Below are positions 16,568 through 24,404 of a DNA stretch of 35,786 nucleotides, in pieces. This DNA comes from an uncultured Pseudomonadota bacterium (lineage in GTDB: Bacteria > Myxococcota_A > UBA796 > SXON01), in assembly GCA_903921785.1 (NCBI GenBank), contig CAIXRH010000312.1:1-35786 (forward strand). Direction: 5' to 3'. The notes beneath the pieces are model-generated. The model saw nothing but the letters and a program-made list of their open reading frames with translations. It searched no databases and was not told the DNA's origin. Position 1 is the stretch's first letter, and the number at the start of each line of letters is the position of its first letter. A program made the position numbers and the translations under genes.

Positions 16568-18456
16568 GGCGTCGCTCCGAGGGCCGACTTCAGCGCGGCC
16601 GGGAGCTCCACCGGGACGATCGTGAGCTTCCCGGCCTGGGTTGCAGGCACCGGGAAGGGGAATCGCCCCCGATCGCCGCAGTCGAAGATCACCTGCGCGT
16701 CCGGGTCGGTCGGCTTCACGAAGGTGCGGCGGGTCCCGGAGAGGGGGCCGTAGGGGGTGGTGCCCACGGTGAGCAGGCAGTCGCCGGGCATCGCGGGGTT
16801 CACCAGGATCTGCGCCGAGAGCGGCCGCAGCTCGGGCTTCACCTGCTGCCGCTCGCCCGCCGCGACCGTGAAGCGCACCGACCAGTCCTCCATCGCGTCG
16901 TTCTTCACCCGGAGCTCGTGCTCCCCGGGGGAGACCTCGATGGGGTTGTCGCCGGTGCCGACCCACTCCTTCGCCGGGCCATCCCTGAATTTCCCCTTCC
17001 GCTTGCCGTCCACCCACACCTCTACCGGGGTGTAGAACTGCGACGCATCGATGACCACGGTGCCCGGGGTGCTCGGGTCGGGCGCCGCGACGAGCGCGGC
17101 GGTCGCGGGGCTGGGGGGCGGCGGGCGGCTGCCGGTGATGATCCGGCTCCCGGGGAGGTGGCTGGTCGTCGGGGGCGAGGCCGGCTGCTGTGGGTCGGTC
17201 GCGGCGATCTCCGGCGACGGCGGGGCCACGGTCGCGGGGTTGGCCGAGGTGGGCGGGTCGGCAGACACCAGCTCGGCGCTGGGCTTCGGCGCGGGCGGGG
17301 CCTCCGCAGGCGCGGATCGCGGGTACCACGCCCAGGCGCCCAGGCCAGCGAGGAGGAGCGCCGCGGCGGCCACGATCCCGAGGACCCCGACCCGCGTGCG
17401 CTGGGTCGGCGCGGCGTGGAGCGACTGGATCAACGTCAAGACTTCTTCGTGCTCTTCGTCCACCGCGAGGAGCCGGTTGAAGAGCTGCAGCGCTCCCATG
17501 GTGTCGCCGCGGGCGAGGCGCTCCTTGCCGCGGGCGAGCAGGTCGGTGAGCAGGTGCGTGGCGAGGGCCGCCTCCACGTCCTTGGGGTTCACCAGCCAGG
17601 CGCGGAGGTTGATCCTCGGGTGGTCCAGCCGGAGCCCCGACTCGACGAGCACCGCCGCGAGGGCGGTCTCCACCTCGGCCGCGGCGGCGTAGCGGTCCTC
17701 GACGCGCGTCTGCAGCAGCTTGTCGATCACCGCGGCGAGCGCCGGGGCGGCCTGGGGGTTGAGCTCCAGCACCTCCGCGCGCTGCCCGTCGATGATGTTG
17801 CGGAGGATGATCGAGGCGTTGGAACCCGCGAACGGCACGTGACCGGTGACCGCGTGGAAGAGCACGGTGCCGAGCGAGAACAGGTCGGAGCGGCCGTCGA
17901 GCTTCTCGTCGACCGCCTGCTGGGGGCTCATGTACGCCGGGCTGCCGAGCAGCGACCCGTCGAGTGTGATCTGCCCCTCGTCGAGCACGCGGGCCACGCC
18001 GAAGTCCATCAGCTTCACCACGCCGTCCCGCCGCACCATCACGTTCTCGGGCTTGATGTCCCGGTGGATGATGCCGTGTTCGTGGGCGAACGCGAGCGCC
18101 GAGGCGAGCTCCAAGCCGATGGCGACCAGGATCTCCGAGGGGATCCGCCCGTGCTCCTCGATGAGCTGCAAGAGCGTGACCCCATCCACCAGCTCGGTGA
18201 CAATGTAGCACTCTTCGTTGTTCTGACCGCTGTAGTCGAGGATGGAGACGATGTTGTCGTGGCTGAGCCGCCCGACCGCCCGCGCTTCGCGGTGGAACCG
18301 CTCCCGGTAGCGGCTGGACGCGCTCAGATGCGGATGAAGCACCTTGATCGCCACGTCCTTGCCAATCGACAAGTGCCGACCGCGGTACACCGTGGCGGTG
18401 GCGCCCTCCCCGAGCTTCTGGAGGACCTCGTACTTGTCGATGACGCTGCCGATCAC
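16564..18456 (-). CDS. Transmembrane Ser/Thr protein kinase with PEGA-like C-terminal domain
   Basis: The 630-residue protein has a complete Hanks-type kinase domain at residues 9-280. It shows the glycine loop LGEGATATVY, Lys38 in VAIK, Asp133 in HRDIKPEN, Asp151 in DFG, and GSPAYMSPQQ in the activation segment. One membrane helix follows (VGVLGIVAAAALLLAGLGAW, about residue 365), then a Pro/Ala-rich linker. The extracytoplasmic part (about residues 475-630) has two PEGA-like beta modules (VEVWVDGKRKGKF, GEHELRVKN; CLLTVGTTPYGPLSGTRRTF). It should phosphorylate Ser/Thr of cytoplasmic targets in response to an envelope signal. Start is GTG 18456. A TATAGT box overlaps the stop of the upstream gene. 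It is coupled to two lipoprotein-type genes downstream. Confidence 0.92.
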   Translation of the reverse strand: MIGSVIDKYEVLQKLGEGATATVYRGRHLSIGKDVAIKVLHPHLSASSRYRERFHREARAVGRLSHDNIVSILDYSGQNNEECYIVTELVDGVTLLQLIEEHGRIPSEILVAIGLELASALAFAHEHGIIHRDIKPENVMVRRDGVVKLMDFGVARVLDEGQITLDGSLLGSPAYMSPQQAVDEKLDGRSDLFSLGTVLFHAVTGHVPFAGSNASIILRNIIDGQRAEVLELNPQAAPALAAVIDKLLQTRVEDRYAAAAEVETALAAVLVESGLRLDHPRINLRAWLVNPKDVEAALATHLLTDLLARGKERLARGDTMGALQLFNRLLAVDEEHEEVLTLIQSLHAAPTQRTRVGVLGIVAAAALLLAGLGAWAWYPRSAPAEAPPAPKPSAELVSADPPTSANPATVAPPSPEIAATDPQQPASPPTTSHLPGSRIITGSRPPPPSPATAALVAAPDPSTPGTVVIDASQFYTPVEVWVDGKRKGKFRDGPAKEWVGTGDNPIEVSPGEHELRVKNDAMEDWSVRFTVAAGERQQVKPELRPLSAQILVNPAMPGDCLLTVGTTPYGPLSGTRRTFVKPTDPDAQVIFDCGDRGRFPFPVPATQAGKLTIVPVELPAALKSALGATP

Positions 18457-18474
18457 CGGGACGCGCCCCCGTAC

Positions 18475-18480
18475 ACTATA
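18475..18480 (-). promoter_or_regulatory. Possible -10 box for the kinase operon
   Basis: TATAGT on the minus strand is one base from the TATAAT consensus and ends 18 bases before the kinase GTG at 18456. It overlaps the TAG stop of the upstream regulator gene (18476-18478). I see no matching -35 at 16 to 18 bases, so the call rests on the -10 alone. Confidence 0.35.
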
Positions 18481-19333
18481 GCTGACCCGCCTCGCGGCGG
18501 TCCTGAATCACCCCTTCTCCGTTGAGATGGCCCAGGATGAGCTGGGCGGTCTCCTCGACGGCGCGGCGGGTGACGTTGATGACCGGCCACTGCCGGTTCC
18601 GCTTGAAGAGCTGCTCGGCGTACTCGAGCTCGGCGAGGATGTAGTCGATGTCCCCGTAGCTGGACGCTTCGCGGAGCCGCATCGTCTTGAGCCGCTGCCG
18701 ACGGATGTGCTGGAGCGACTCGGGATCGATCGTGAGGGCGAAGACCCGGCGCGGATCGACCTCCCAGAGCTCCTTGGGCGGCTCGTGGTCGAGCACGATG
18801 GGCACGTTCGCCACCTTGTAGCCCTTGTAGGCCAAGAAGACCGAGAGCGGCGTCTTCGAGGTGCGGGACACGCCGGTGAGCACGATGTCCGCCTGCGGGA
18901 GCATGCGGGGGTCCTTGCCGTCGTCGAGCTTCACGGTGAATTCCACCGCTTCGATCCGCTTGAAGTACTCGGCATCGGTGGTGTGCAGCAGGCCCGGGCG
19001 GGACTGGGGCTGCTCGCCGAGCCAGCCGGCGAAGCCGGTGATGAGGCTGCCGATGACGTCGATCTGCAAAAGCCGGTAGGCGCGGGAGAGCTCGTGGGCG
19101 AACTCCCGCTGCTCGGAGCTCACCAGGGAGGTGACGACGAACGCGCCCTGGAGCGCCGCCTGCTTGAGGATGCGCTCCAACATCGCCTTGTCGGAGACGT
19201 TGGCGAAAACCTGCACGGGGTTCTTGGCGTGCTCGAATTGCCGGAGCGCAGCCTTGGTGACGCGGGTGGCGGTGTCTCCCGTGGAGTCGCTCACCACGAA
19301 GATCGGCCGGGCGTTGGGGTCGACGGGATCCAT
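18476..19333 (-). CDS. Pyruvate,phosphate dikinase / PEP synthase regulatory protein (DUF299 family)
   Basis: The 285-residue protein is a full-length member of the bifunctional kinase/pyrophosphorylase family that inactivates and reactivates PEP synthase or pyruvate,phosphate dikinase by reversible Thr phosphorylation. Signatures are the opening FVVSDSTGDTATRVTKAAL, HTTDAEYFKRIEAVEFTVK, DDGKDPRMLPQADIVLTGVS and the P-loop GVSRTSKTPLSVFLAYKGYK, then NVPIVLDHEPP. It ends in the expected NRQWPVINVTRRAVEETAQ. It sets the direction of carbon flow between pyruvate and PEP. The target dikinase gene is not in the window. It is divergent from the CoA-transferase gene (35-base spacer) and 19 bases upstream of the kinase gene on the same strand. 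Confidence 0.92.
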   Translation of the reverse strand: MDPVDPNARPIFVVSDSTGDTATRVTKAALRQFEHAKNPVQVFANVSDKAMLERILKQAALQGAFVVTSLVSSEQREFAHELSRAYRLLQIDVIGSLITGFAGWLGEQPQSRPGLLHTTDAEYFKRIEAVEFTVKLDDGKDPRMLPQADIVLTGVSRTSKTPLSVFLAYKGYKVANVPIVLDHEPPKELWEVDPRRVFALTIDPESLQHIRRQRLKTMRLREASSYGDIDYILAELEYAEQLFKRNRQWPVINVTRRAVEETAQLILGHLNGEGVIQDRREAGQL

Positions 19334-19368
19334 CGGCCTCGCTGTAACCGAGCGGATACCGGGCGCCG

Positions 19369-20373
19369 ATGCGCGTGCTCGATCTCAGCCGACTGCTCCC
19401 CGGGCCCTTCGCCACGCTCTGCCTGCAGGGCCTCGGCGCCGAGGTCCTCAAGGTGGAGGAGCCGGGGGGAGGGGACTACCTTCGCCACGTCGCGCCGATT
19501 TTGCGGATCGACGGGCAGGAGGTCGGCGCGTGGTTCGCCACGCTCAACCGTGGGAAACGGAGCATCGCCCTGGACCTCCGGCAGGCGCCGGACCGGGAGC
19601 GGCTGCTTGCCCTCTGCGCGGAGGCGGACGTGCTCGTGGAGAGCTTCCGTCCGGGGGTGATGGCGCGGCTCGGCCTCGATCCTGCCGAGCTTGTCCGCCG
19701 GTTTCCCCACCTCGTGGTGGCCTCGTTGACCGGCTGGGGACAGTCCGGGCCGCTGGCCGCCCACCCCGGCCACGATCTCGGGTTCCTGGCGCTCGCTGGG
19801 GTTTTCGGGAGCGACGACCCGATCGTCCCCCGCCTCCAATGGGGCGATCTCGCGGCGGGCGGGCTCGTGGCGGCGCTGCGCATCCTCGGCGCCGTTCACG
19901 CCGGCCGCGGCGGCTGGCTCGACATCGCGATGCTCGACGGGCTCATCGGCCTTCAACAAACGCAGTTCGCCCAGCTCGCCGCGAAGGCCGCGCCGGACGA
20001 GCTGCTCACCGGCGGCGCATCCGTCTACGGGGTCTACCGGTGTGGGGACGGCGGCTGGGTCACCGTGGCGGCGCTGGAGCCGAGGTTCTACGGACCGCTT
20101 GCGGCGGCGGTCGGCGGAGAGCCGACGCGGGAGTCGCTCACCGCGCTCTTCGCCAGCCGCCCCCGGGACGCGTGGACGGACGCGCTCGGGGAGGCCTGCG
20201 TGGTCCCCGTCCTGCGCCCCGACGAGGTGGCCGGCCATCCGCACGTGGCGGGGCGCGGGTTGTTCACGGCCGACGGCCTGGTGCACCCGCCGACGGGGCC
20301 GGTGCGAGGGGCCGTGCCGAAGCTGGGAGAACACCTTGGCTTTTTGGGACAGGGGGGCTCCGCCCCCCCGTAA
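19369..20373 (+). CDS. CaiB/BaiF family (class III) CoA-transferase
   Basis: The 334-residue protein has the start of the family (MRVLDLSRLLPGPFATLCLQ), GAEVLKVEEPGGGDYLR, the CoA-binding stretch LNRGKRSIALDLR, ADVLVESFRPGVMARLGLD and the catalytic Asp136 in HPGHDLGFLA. It lacks part of the usual C-terminal region, being shorter than the typical 380-400 residues. Alpha-methylacyl-CoA racemases, formyl-CoA transferases and carnitine CoA-transferases share this fold; the short length and GHD motif fit the racemase-like group best. The last 11 residues (LGFLGQGGSAP and P) are encoded by a dispersed hairpin repeat (20341-20382), so the natural C-terminus has been replaced or extended by the repeat. 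Start ATG 19369 has no clear ribosome binding site. Confidence 0.85.
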   Translation: MRVLDLSRLLPGPFATLCLQGLGAEVLKVEEPGGGDYLRHVAPILRIDGQEVGAWFATLNRGKRSIALDLRQAPDRERLLALCAEADVLVESFRPGVMARLGLDPAELVRRFPHLVVASLTGWGQSGPLAAHPGHDLGFLALAGVFGSDDPIVPRLQWGDLAAGGLVAALRILGAVHAGRGGWLDIAMLDGLIGLQQTQFAQLAAKAAPDELLTGGASVYGVYRCGDGGWVTVAALEPRFYGPLAAAVGGEPTRESLTALFASRPRDAWTDALGEACVVPVLRPDEVAGHPHVAGRGLFTADGLVHPPTGPVRGAVPKLGEHLGFLGQGGSAPP

Positions 20374-20382
20374 CGCCCCCCC
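20341..20382 (+). repeat. GC-hairpin dispersed repeat, copy 1
   Basis: The sequence runs TTTTTGGGACAGGGGGG, CTCCG, CCCCCCCGTAACG and a C-run. It forms a hairpin with six G-C pairs. It covers the last codons and stop (TAA at 20371-20373) of the CoA-transferase gene. A copy with about two differences occurs in the opposite orientation at 23172-23212. Confidence 0.8.
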
Positions 20383-20407
20383 GCGCCCTGGCCGCCGCGG
20401 CCTGCGC

Positions 20408-21070
20408 TCACCCCGCGCCGAGCCGCCCGACCGTCTGCTCCAGCTCGCGGAGGCCCCGCTCCCGCGGCTTGCCCTCGGGGAGGTCCTCGGCCGCGAGGCG
20501 CTCCAGCCAGGCCGCGTCGATCGCACGGAGCCGTTCGGGCGGCGCTGACGCCTCGAGCGCCAGCAGGGCGGCTTCGGGCCCGTCCGTCCGCGCCGAACGC
20601 CTCCACGCCTCCCACGCGCCGACGCCGCGCGCCGCGCGCCGCGCCGGGCCGATGCGCCGGATCGCCCGGATGATCGAGAGCACCGCGGTGAGGCCGAGCG
20701 CGCCCACGACGGCGTACGCCCACGTGGGCGGCGGCGAGAGCGTGGCGATCCACTGGGTGGCCCCCGCGAAGAGGATCGCGGGGAGGAAGCTGGGGTTACG
20801 TACGTCGGTGGCCGCGACCTCGGCGCTGAGCCCGGCACGCTGCGCCTGGGCGTACAGCGCGTGGGCCCGCTCCGGCGTGCTCGCCGTCGCCCACACCCAT
20901 CGACCGGGGCGGGCGGCGGCGCGCGCCACCACCTCGCGGGGCGTGGCGGTCCGCGCGGCTGCACGCGAGATGCCGAGGGTGTCGTCCGGGCGGAGCTTCA
21001 CCAGCACGACGGCCGCCGGCGGCGCCGCCTTGGGGTCGATCGCGGCCGCGGACGGCGGGGGCGCGCTCAC
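20408..21070 (-). CDS. Membrane protein of unknown function
   Basis: The 220-residue protein is not recognised. Residues about 10-90 form a soluble alpha/beta region (AAVVLVKLRPDDTLGISRA, WVWATASTPERAHALYAQAQ, RAGLSAEVAATDV) resembling a SPOR-like or permuted ferredoxin-like fold. Two hydrophobic segments follow (FLPAILFAGATQWIATL and TWAYAVVGALGLTAVLSIIRA). The end is a basic helical tail with ERLRAIDAAWLERLAAEDLP and RELEQTVGRL. The start is GTG 21070, which overlaps the hydrolase stop as GTGA, so it is translationally coupled to the two lipoprotein genes upstream. Its end is convergent with the CoA-transferase gene, and the 34-base gap carries the end of the hairpin repeat. Confidence 0.7.
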   Translation of the reverse strand: MSAPPPSAAAIDPKAAPPAAVVLVKLRPDDTLGISRAAARTATPREVVARAAARPGRWVWATASTPERAHALYAQAQRAGLSAEVAATDVRNPSFLPAILFAGATQWIATLSPPPTWAYAVVGALGLTAVLSIIRAIRRIGPARRAARGVGAWEAWRRSARTDGPEAALLALEASAPPERLRAIDAAWLERLAAEDLPEGKPRERGLRELEQTVGRLGAG

Positions 21071-21909
21071 TCCTCGGTCGGGCACGTCTGGGTGATCCAG
21101 CACTCGATCCAGGTGCGCACCGTGTCGGGGTCGGTCTCGAGCATCGTGTTGTGGTTGGCGCCGTCCACCATCAGCAGGTGCTTGGAGGTGGCCCCCGCGG
21201 CCTTGTAGACCATCTCGGCGTGCTCGGGCTCGATGTAGTCGTCCGCGGTGCCATGCGCGACGAGGTACGGCACCTCCGGCGGCATGTTGTGCACGGCGGG
21301 CACGTTGTCGAAGTTATCCACAAAGAACCAGCCGGAGGGCAGGTCGAGGTCGGTGCCGTCGTCGAGCATCTTCTGGGTGTTCGCGAACATGTCCTCGGTG
21401 ATGAGCACCTTGGGCGGGGTGTCGGTGAGGTTGTGCACCACCACGAACCCGCCGAGCGACTCCCCGAGGAAGACAAGGTCGGTGCTCGGGAGGTCGGTGG
21501 TGTCCTCCACGTAGGCGATCGCGGTGGCGCCGTCGGCGACCACCCCGTCGAAGCTGGGCTCCCCGACCGAACGACCGTAGCCGCGGTAGTCGAACTCGAA
21601 GACCTCGTACCCGGACTGCCAGTAGAACTCGAGGTGGTTCCAGTAGCCGTCGAGATTATCGGCGTTTCCGTGGAAGAACACCACGACCTGGGCGTCCTCG
21701 TTGCGGGTGCCGGGCTCGCAGGTGTCGTCCCCGGGCTGGGGCTGGTGCACCCAGGCGCCGTAGAGGGTGCCGGCCTCGCCATCGAAGGAGACGACCTCCT
21801 GGCAGTCGGCCGGCACGATGTCCCCGCCGAGGGTGTATGCGTCGACCACGGTCGGGTTGAAGAAGAAGCCGTCGAGCTGGTAGCAGGCGGTAGCGAGGAC
21901 GAGGAGCAT
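21067..21909 (-). CDS. Alpha/beta hydrolase lipoprotein
   Basis: The 280-residue protein starts MLLVLATACYQL (lipobox ATAC) and has an alpha/beta-hydrolase fold. It shows the oxyanion region VVFFHGNADNLDGYW, EFDYRGYGRS, the nucleophile elbow GESLGG (Ser151), and the likely acid and His in PYLVAHGTADDYIEP and DGANHNTML. The YRGYGRS plus GESLGG pair is typical of the Bem46/ABHD13-ABHD17 group of serine hydrolases. It should be an envelope esterase or acyl-protein hydrolase with unknown substrate. ATG 21909 overlaps the preceding TGA by one base, with GGAGG 6 to 7 bases before it. Six Cys in the mature protein may form disulphides. Its 3' end overlaps the next gene by 4 bases. Confidence 0.88.
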   Translation of the reverse strand: MLLVLATACYQLDGFFFNPTVVDAYTLGGDIVPADCQEVVSFDGEAGTLYGAWVHQPQPGDDTCEPGTRNEDAQVVVFFHGNADNLDGYWNHLEFYWQSGYEVFEFDYRGYGRSVGEPSFDGVVADGATAIAYVEDTTDLPSTDLVFLGESLGGFVVVHNLTDTPPKVLITEDMFANTQKMLDDGTDLDLPSGWFFVDNFDNVPAVHNMPPEVPYLVAHGTADDYIEPEHAEMVYKAAGATSKHLLMVDGANHNTMLETDPDTVRTWIECWITQTCPTEE

Positions 21910-22577
21910 CACTGGCCTCCGCCGAAGGTGAACCCGTAGCCGAACTGCACCTCGACCGCGCCCTGGTTCCCCGGGGCGACGAAGTCGGGGACGATGTTCA
22001 CCGTGTTGGCCCACGGGTCGATCCACTTGAGCTCGACGTCCACGTGGCTGCGGCCTACGCCGAACCGGTTGCCCAGCACCCAGCCCCCGAGCGCGTAGAA
22101 TTCGTCGGACGGCTCGAAGAAGCCGAGGACCCCGGTGTAGAAGGTCTGCTTCTTCTGCTTGCCCCAGTCCCAGCCCACGGTGGCGGTGGGCTGGATGAAC
22201 AGGCGGAAAGCGCCGTCGGGGAGGGCGTCGGCCTGGCGGTCGCCGCCGGCGCCGATGAGCGTGAGGTCCACCATCAGGCGGGGCCGGGCGCCCTGGGGCG
22301 CGAGCAGCTGCTGCGAGACCCCGATCTCGCCCGCACCGACGCCGAACATCGCGGCGGCCGTGGGGTGGAACGCCACGTGCACATCCGTGGTCGCCGTGGC
22401 GCCGTAGGTGGCGCCGAGCGTGGTGAGCGGGACGGGGATCGGCGCACCGAAGACCTGCGTGAGCGGACCGCCGAGCGACGCATCGATGCTGGCGGCGCCC
22501 TTGCCGATCGGCCGGACCGCGTGCACCGGAGCACAGCCGACCAGGAAGCCCAGGGTGGCGAGGGTGAGGCGTTGCAT
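21909..22577 (-). CDS. Beta-rich outer-membrane-type lipoprotein, unknown function
   Basis: The 222-residue protein begins MQRLTLATLGFLVGCAPVH (lipobox LVGC). The rest is a series of amphipathic strands with alternating Gly and aromatic residues: TDVHVAFHPTAAAMFGVGAG, RLFIQPTATVGWDWGKQ, EFYALGGWVLGNRFGVGR and EVQFGYGFTFGGGQ. This is the pattern of small outer-membrane beta-barrels, ending with the aromatic-rich last strand. No family is recognised. The ATG at 22577 has AGGAG 5 to 6 bases upstream. It is the first gene of a three-gene unit with the hydrolase and the membrane protein, and is divergent from the DUF374 gene across 28 bases. Confidence 0.75.
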   Translation of the reverse strand: MQRLTLATLGFLVGCAPVHAVRPIGKGAASIDASLGGPLTQVFGAPIPVPLTTLGATYGATATTDVHVAFHPTAAAMFGVGAGEIGVSQQLLAPQGARPRLMVDLTLIGAGGDRQADALPDGAFRLFIQPTATVGWDWGKQKKQTFYTGVLGFFEPSDEFYALGGWVLGNRFGVGRSHVDVELKWIDPWANTVNIVPDFVAPGNQGAVEVQFGYGFTFGGGQ

Positions 22578-22605
22578 GGCCTCTCCTACCACGTCGCCGG
22601 GGTAC

Positions 22606-23160
22606 GTGGACGGCGTGTTGGCCTGGCTCCTGAGCGTCGCTGTGCGTGCCCTCGCCCTGACCTGGCGGGTGCGGCTGCCCGCATGGCCGGTGGCGGGGCC
22701 CTGCGTGATTGCGTTCTTCCACGGAGAGCAGTTCCCGATGATCGCGCTGCACCGCGGGCGTGGCATCGTGGGAATGGCGAGCCACTCCAAGGATGGGGCA
22801 CTCCTGGCCGCGGTCCTCGAGCGCCTCGGCTACGGCGTCATCCGCGGGTCAACGTCGCGGGGGGGAGGGGAGGCGCTCTTTGCCTCGGTCACCGCGCTTC
22901 GCGAGGGCCGGTCGCCGGCGTTGGCGGTGGATGGGCCGCGCGGCCCCGCGGGGCGGGTGCACCCGGGGGCGGCGGCGCTCGCGAAGGCGGCCGAGGTGCC
23001 CGTGGTGCTCGGCCGGGTGCACGCTGCCGGCTGGCGCGCCCGGTCGTGGGACCGCTTCCTGGTCCCGTGGCCGTTCACGACCGTGGAGGTCCGCTACGCC
23101 ACGTGGCGTCCGGGGGAGGGGACCCTGGCGGAGGCCTTCGCCCGGCTCGGCGACGACTGA
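22606..23160 (+). CDS. DUF374 lysophospholipid-acyltransferase-like protein
   Basis: The 184-residue protein matches the DUF374 (COG2121) branch of the glycerolipid acyltransferase superfamily. It has an N-terminal hydrophobic helix (VLAWLLSVAVRALALTW), then FFHGEQFPMIALH (the H-x4 acyltransferase region), MASHSKDGALLAAVLERLGY, GVIRGSTSRGGGEAL and LAVDGPRGPAGRVHPGAAAL. Some members act in lipid A or Kdo-lipid modification, so an inner-membrane acyl transfer is expected; the substrate is unknown. The start is uncertain: GTG 22606 (chosen, with GGGG 3 to 4 bases before) or GTG 22615. It is convergent with the Tco1-like gene, and the 63-base gap carries the second hairpin repeat. Confidence 0.82.
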   Translation: MDGVLAWLLSVAVRALALTWRVRLPAWPVAGPCVIAFFHGEQFPMIALHRGRGIVGMASHSKDGALLAAVLERLGYGVIRGSTSRGGGEALFASVTALREGRSPALAVDGPRGPAGRVHPGAAALAKAAEVPVVLGRVHAAGWRARSWDRFLVPWPFTTVEVRYATWRPGEGTLAEAFARLGDD

Positions 23161-23171
23161 AGGCGCGGCCA

Positions 23172-23212
23172 GGGGGGTCGTTACGGGGGGGCGAAGCCCC
23201 CCTGTCCCAAAA
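23172..23212 (-). repeat. GC-hairpin dispersed repeat, copy 2
   Basis: On the minus strand it reads TTTTGGGACAGGGGGG, CTTCG, CCCCCCCGTAACG then ACCCCCC. It is nearly identical to the copy at 20341-20382 but in opposite orientation. It lies between two convergent genes. The C-to-T change in the loop makes a CTTCG loop, and the stem is intact. Confidence 0.8.
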
Positions 23213-23223
23213 TCATGGATGAA

Positions 23224-23526
23224 TCATCCATCCCACCGGAGCTTCACCCGAAAGTGCCCCTCCTCGGGGCAGCGGGCGAGCGCGACCACGGCGTTGGCGT
23301 CGACCCGGACGCCGAACTCCACCTCCATGGTGACCGGCGCGACCGGACCCTGCATGGACAACCCCGCGCCCATCCGCTCTGCGGCAGCTTGGATGAGGAT
23401 GATCGCGTTGTCGACGATCATGTCCGGGTGGGCGCCGGAGCCCACCGCGTTCTTGTCAACTCCGCCCTGGTTCTCCACGTCGATGAACAGGACCAGCCCG
23501 TCGCCCAGGTGGCTCTCGAGAAGCAT
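23224..23526 (-). CDS. Small protein resembling trypsin-co-occurring domain 1 (Tco1)
   Basis: The 100-residue protein ends in AERMGAGLSMQGPVAPVTME, then VEFGVRVDANAVVALARC and HFRVKLRW. The order of a beta strand with F-G-V, an Ala/Gly-rich turn and a final F-x-V-x-L-x-W strand matches, from memory, the Tco1 (CU044_2847-type) family. Members of that family are small proteins found with trypsin-like peptidases in NTP-dependent conflict systems. The N-terminal part (LVLFIDVENQGGVDKNAVG) replaces the usual first strands. No trypsin-like or STAND gene is adjacent, so this is an orphan copy or a distant relative. ATG 23526 has GGAG 5 bases upstream. It is divergent from the methyltransferase gene over 36 bases. 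Confidence 0.6.
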   Translation of the reverse strand: MLLESHLGDGLVLFIDVENQGGVDKNAVGSGAHPDMIVDNAIILIQAAAERMGAGLSMQGPVAPVTMEVEFGVRVDANAVVALARCPEEGHFRVKLRWDG

Positions 23527-23562
23527 GCGAACTCCGCCGAGCGTGGTACGTAGCGCCGCGTC

Positions 23563-24366
23563 ATGTCGTCCGCACCCCCTCCCGTGCCCCCCTGGTGGGC
23601 CCTCCGCTTCGAAGCGCTCGCCTCGCTCGACCCCGCGCTCGTCGGCGGGGTCGACGATCGGGCGGATGCGGAGGTGTCGCTGGTGGAGAACCTCCTGGAT
23701 CTGGGAGGTCCCGCCCGGGTGATCGACGTGGGCTGTGGCGGGGGGCGTCACGCCGTTCTGCTCGCCGAGCGCGGCCACGACGTCACGGGGATCGATCTTT
23801 CGCCGCGGCTGCTCCGCGTCGCCCGCGAGCGTTGGGACAGCCGCAACCCCGGCAAGCGTGGCCCCCACTGGATGCCGGGCGACATGCGCTGGCTCCCCAC
23901 CTGCGGCCCAGCCGACGCCGCGCTCCTCCTCGATGGCGCCTTCGGCCTCTTCGACGACGACGCGGACCACGCCCGCGTGCTTCAGGGCATCGCCGAGCGC
24001 CTCCGTCCGGGTGGGAAGCTCGTGCTCCAGGTGCCGAACCCCTACCACTGGTCGGGCCGGCCGCGCGCGCAGCACTTCGCCCCGGGCACGCTCGCCGAAG
24101 GGGTCGATGTGATCCGCACCCACCGGTTCGACGCCGAGCGCGGGCGCATCGAAGAGAAGATGGTGTGCTTCAAGGAAGGGGTTCGCCATGAGCCGCCTGC
24201 CTCGTCGCTGCGGGCGTTCACGCCTCCCGAGGTCGTCACGCTGCTCGCGGAAGCAGGGTTCTCCGAAGTGGAGCTCTCCGGCACCGAAGGCTGGGCGGTC
24301 CCCGAGGAGGCCCTGCCGCTGCACCCGACGGACAGCGTCTGGTTCTGGATCCGCGCCAGCACGTGA
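23563..24366 (+). CDS. Class I SAM-dependent methyltransferase
   Basis: The 267-residue protein has a clear Rossmann-type SAM-binding domain: motif I VIDVGCGGGRHAVLLAERGH, motif II VTGIDLSPRLLRVARER, then MPGDMRWLP, ADAALLLDGAFGLFDDD (motif IV) and LRPGGKLVLQVPNPY (motif VI). A C-terminal extension (about residues 165-267) with RAFTPPEVVTLLAEAGFSEVEL and a His/Trp-rich end probably holds the substrate. The methyl acceptor cannot be read. ATG 23563 lies just after a divergent 36-base spacer shared with the Tco1-like gene, and no strong ribosome binding site is visible. Confidence 0.9.
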   Translation: MSSAPPPVPPWWALRFEALASLDPALVGGVDDRADAEVSLVENLLDLGGPARVIDVGCGGGRHAVLLAERGHDVTGIDLSPRLLRVARERWDSRNPGKRGPHWMPGDMRWLPTCGPADAALLLDGAFGLFDDDADHARVLQGIAERLRPGGKLVLQVPNPYHWSGRPRAQHFAPGTLAEGVDVIRTHRFDAERGRIEEKMVCFKEGVRHEPPASSLRAFTPPEVVTLLAEAGFSEVELSGTEGWAVPEEALPLHPTDSVWFWIRAST

Positions 24367-24404
24367 TTCCGAAGGTAGAGTAGGGCGCACCTGGAGCGCT
24401 CTCG

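Noticed and set aside
20341-20382. Rho-independent terminator for the CoA-transferase gene
   Set aside because: The T-run precedes the hairpin on the coding strand, and the near-identical second copy in opposite orientation points to a dispersed repeat.
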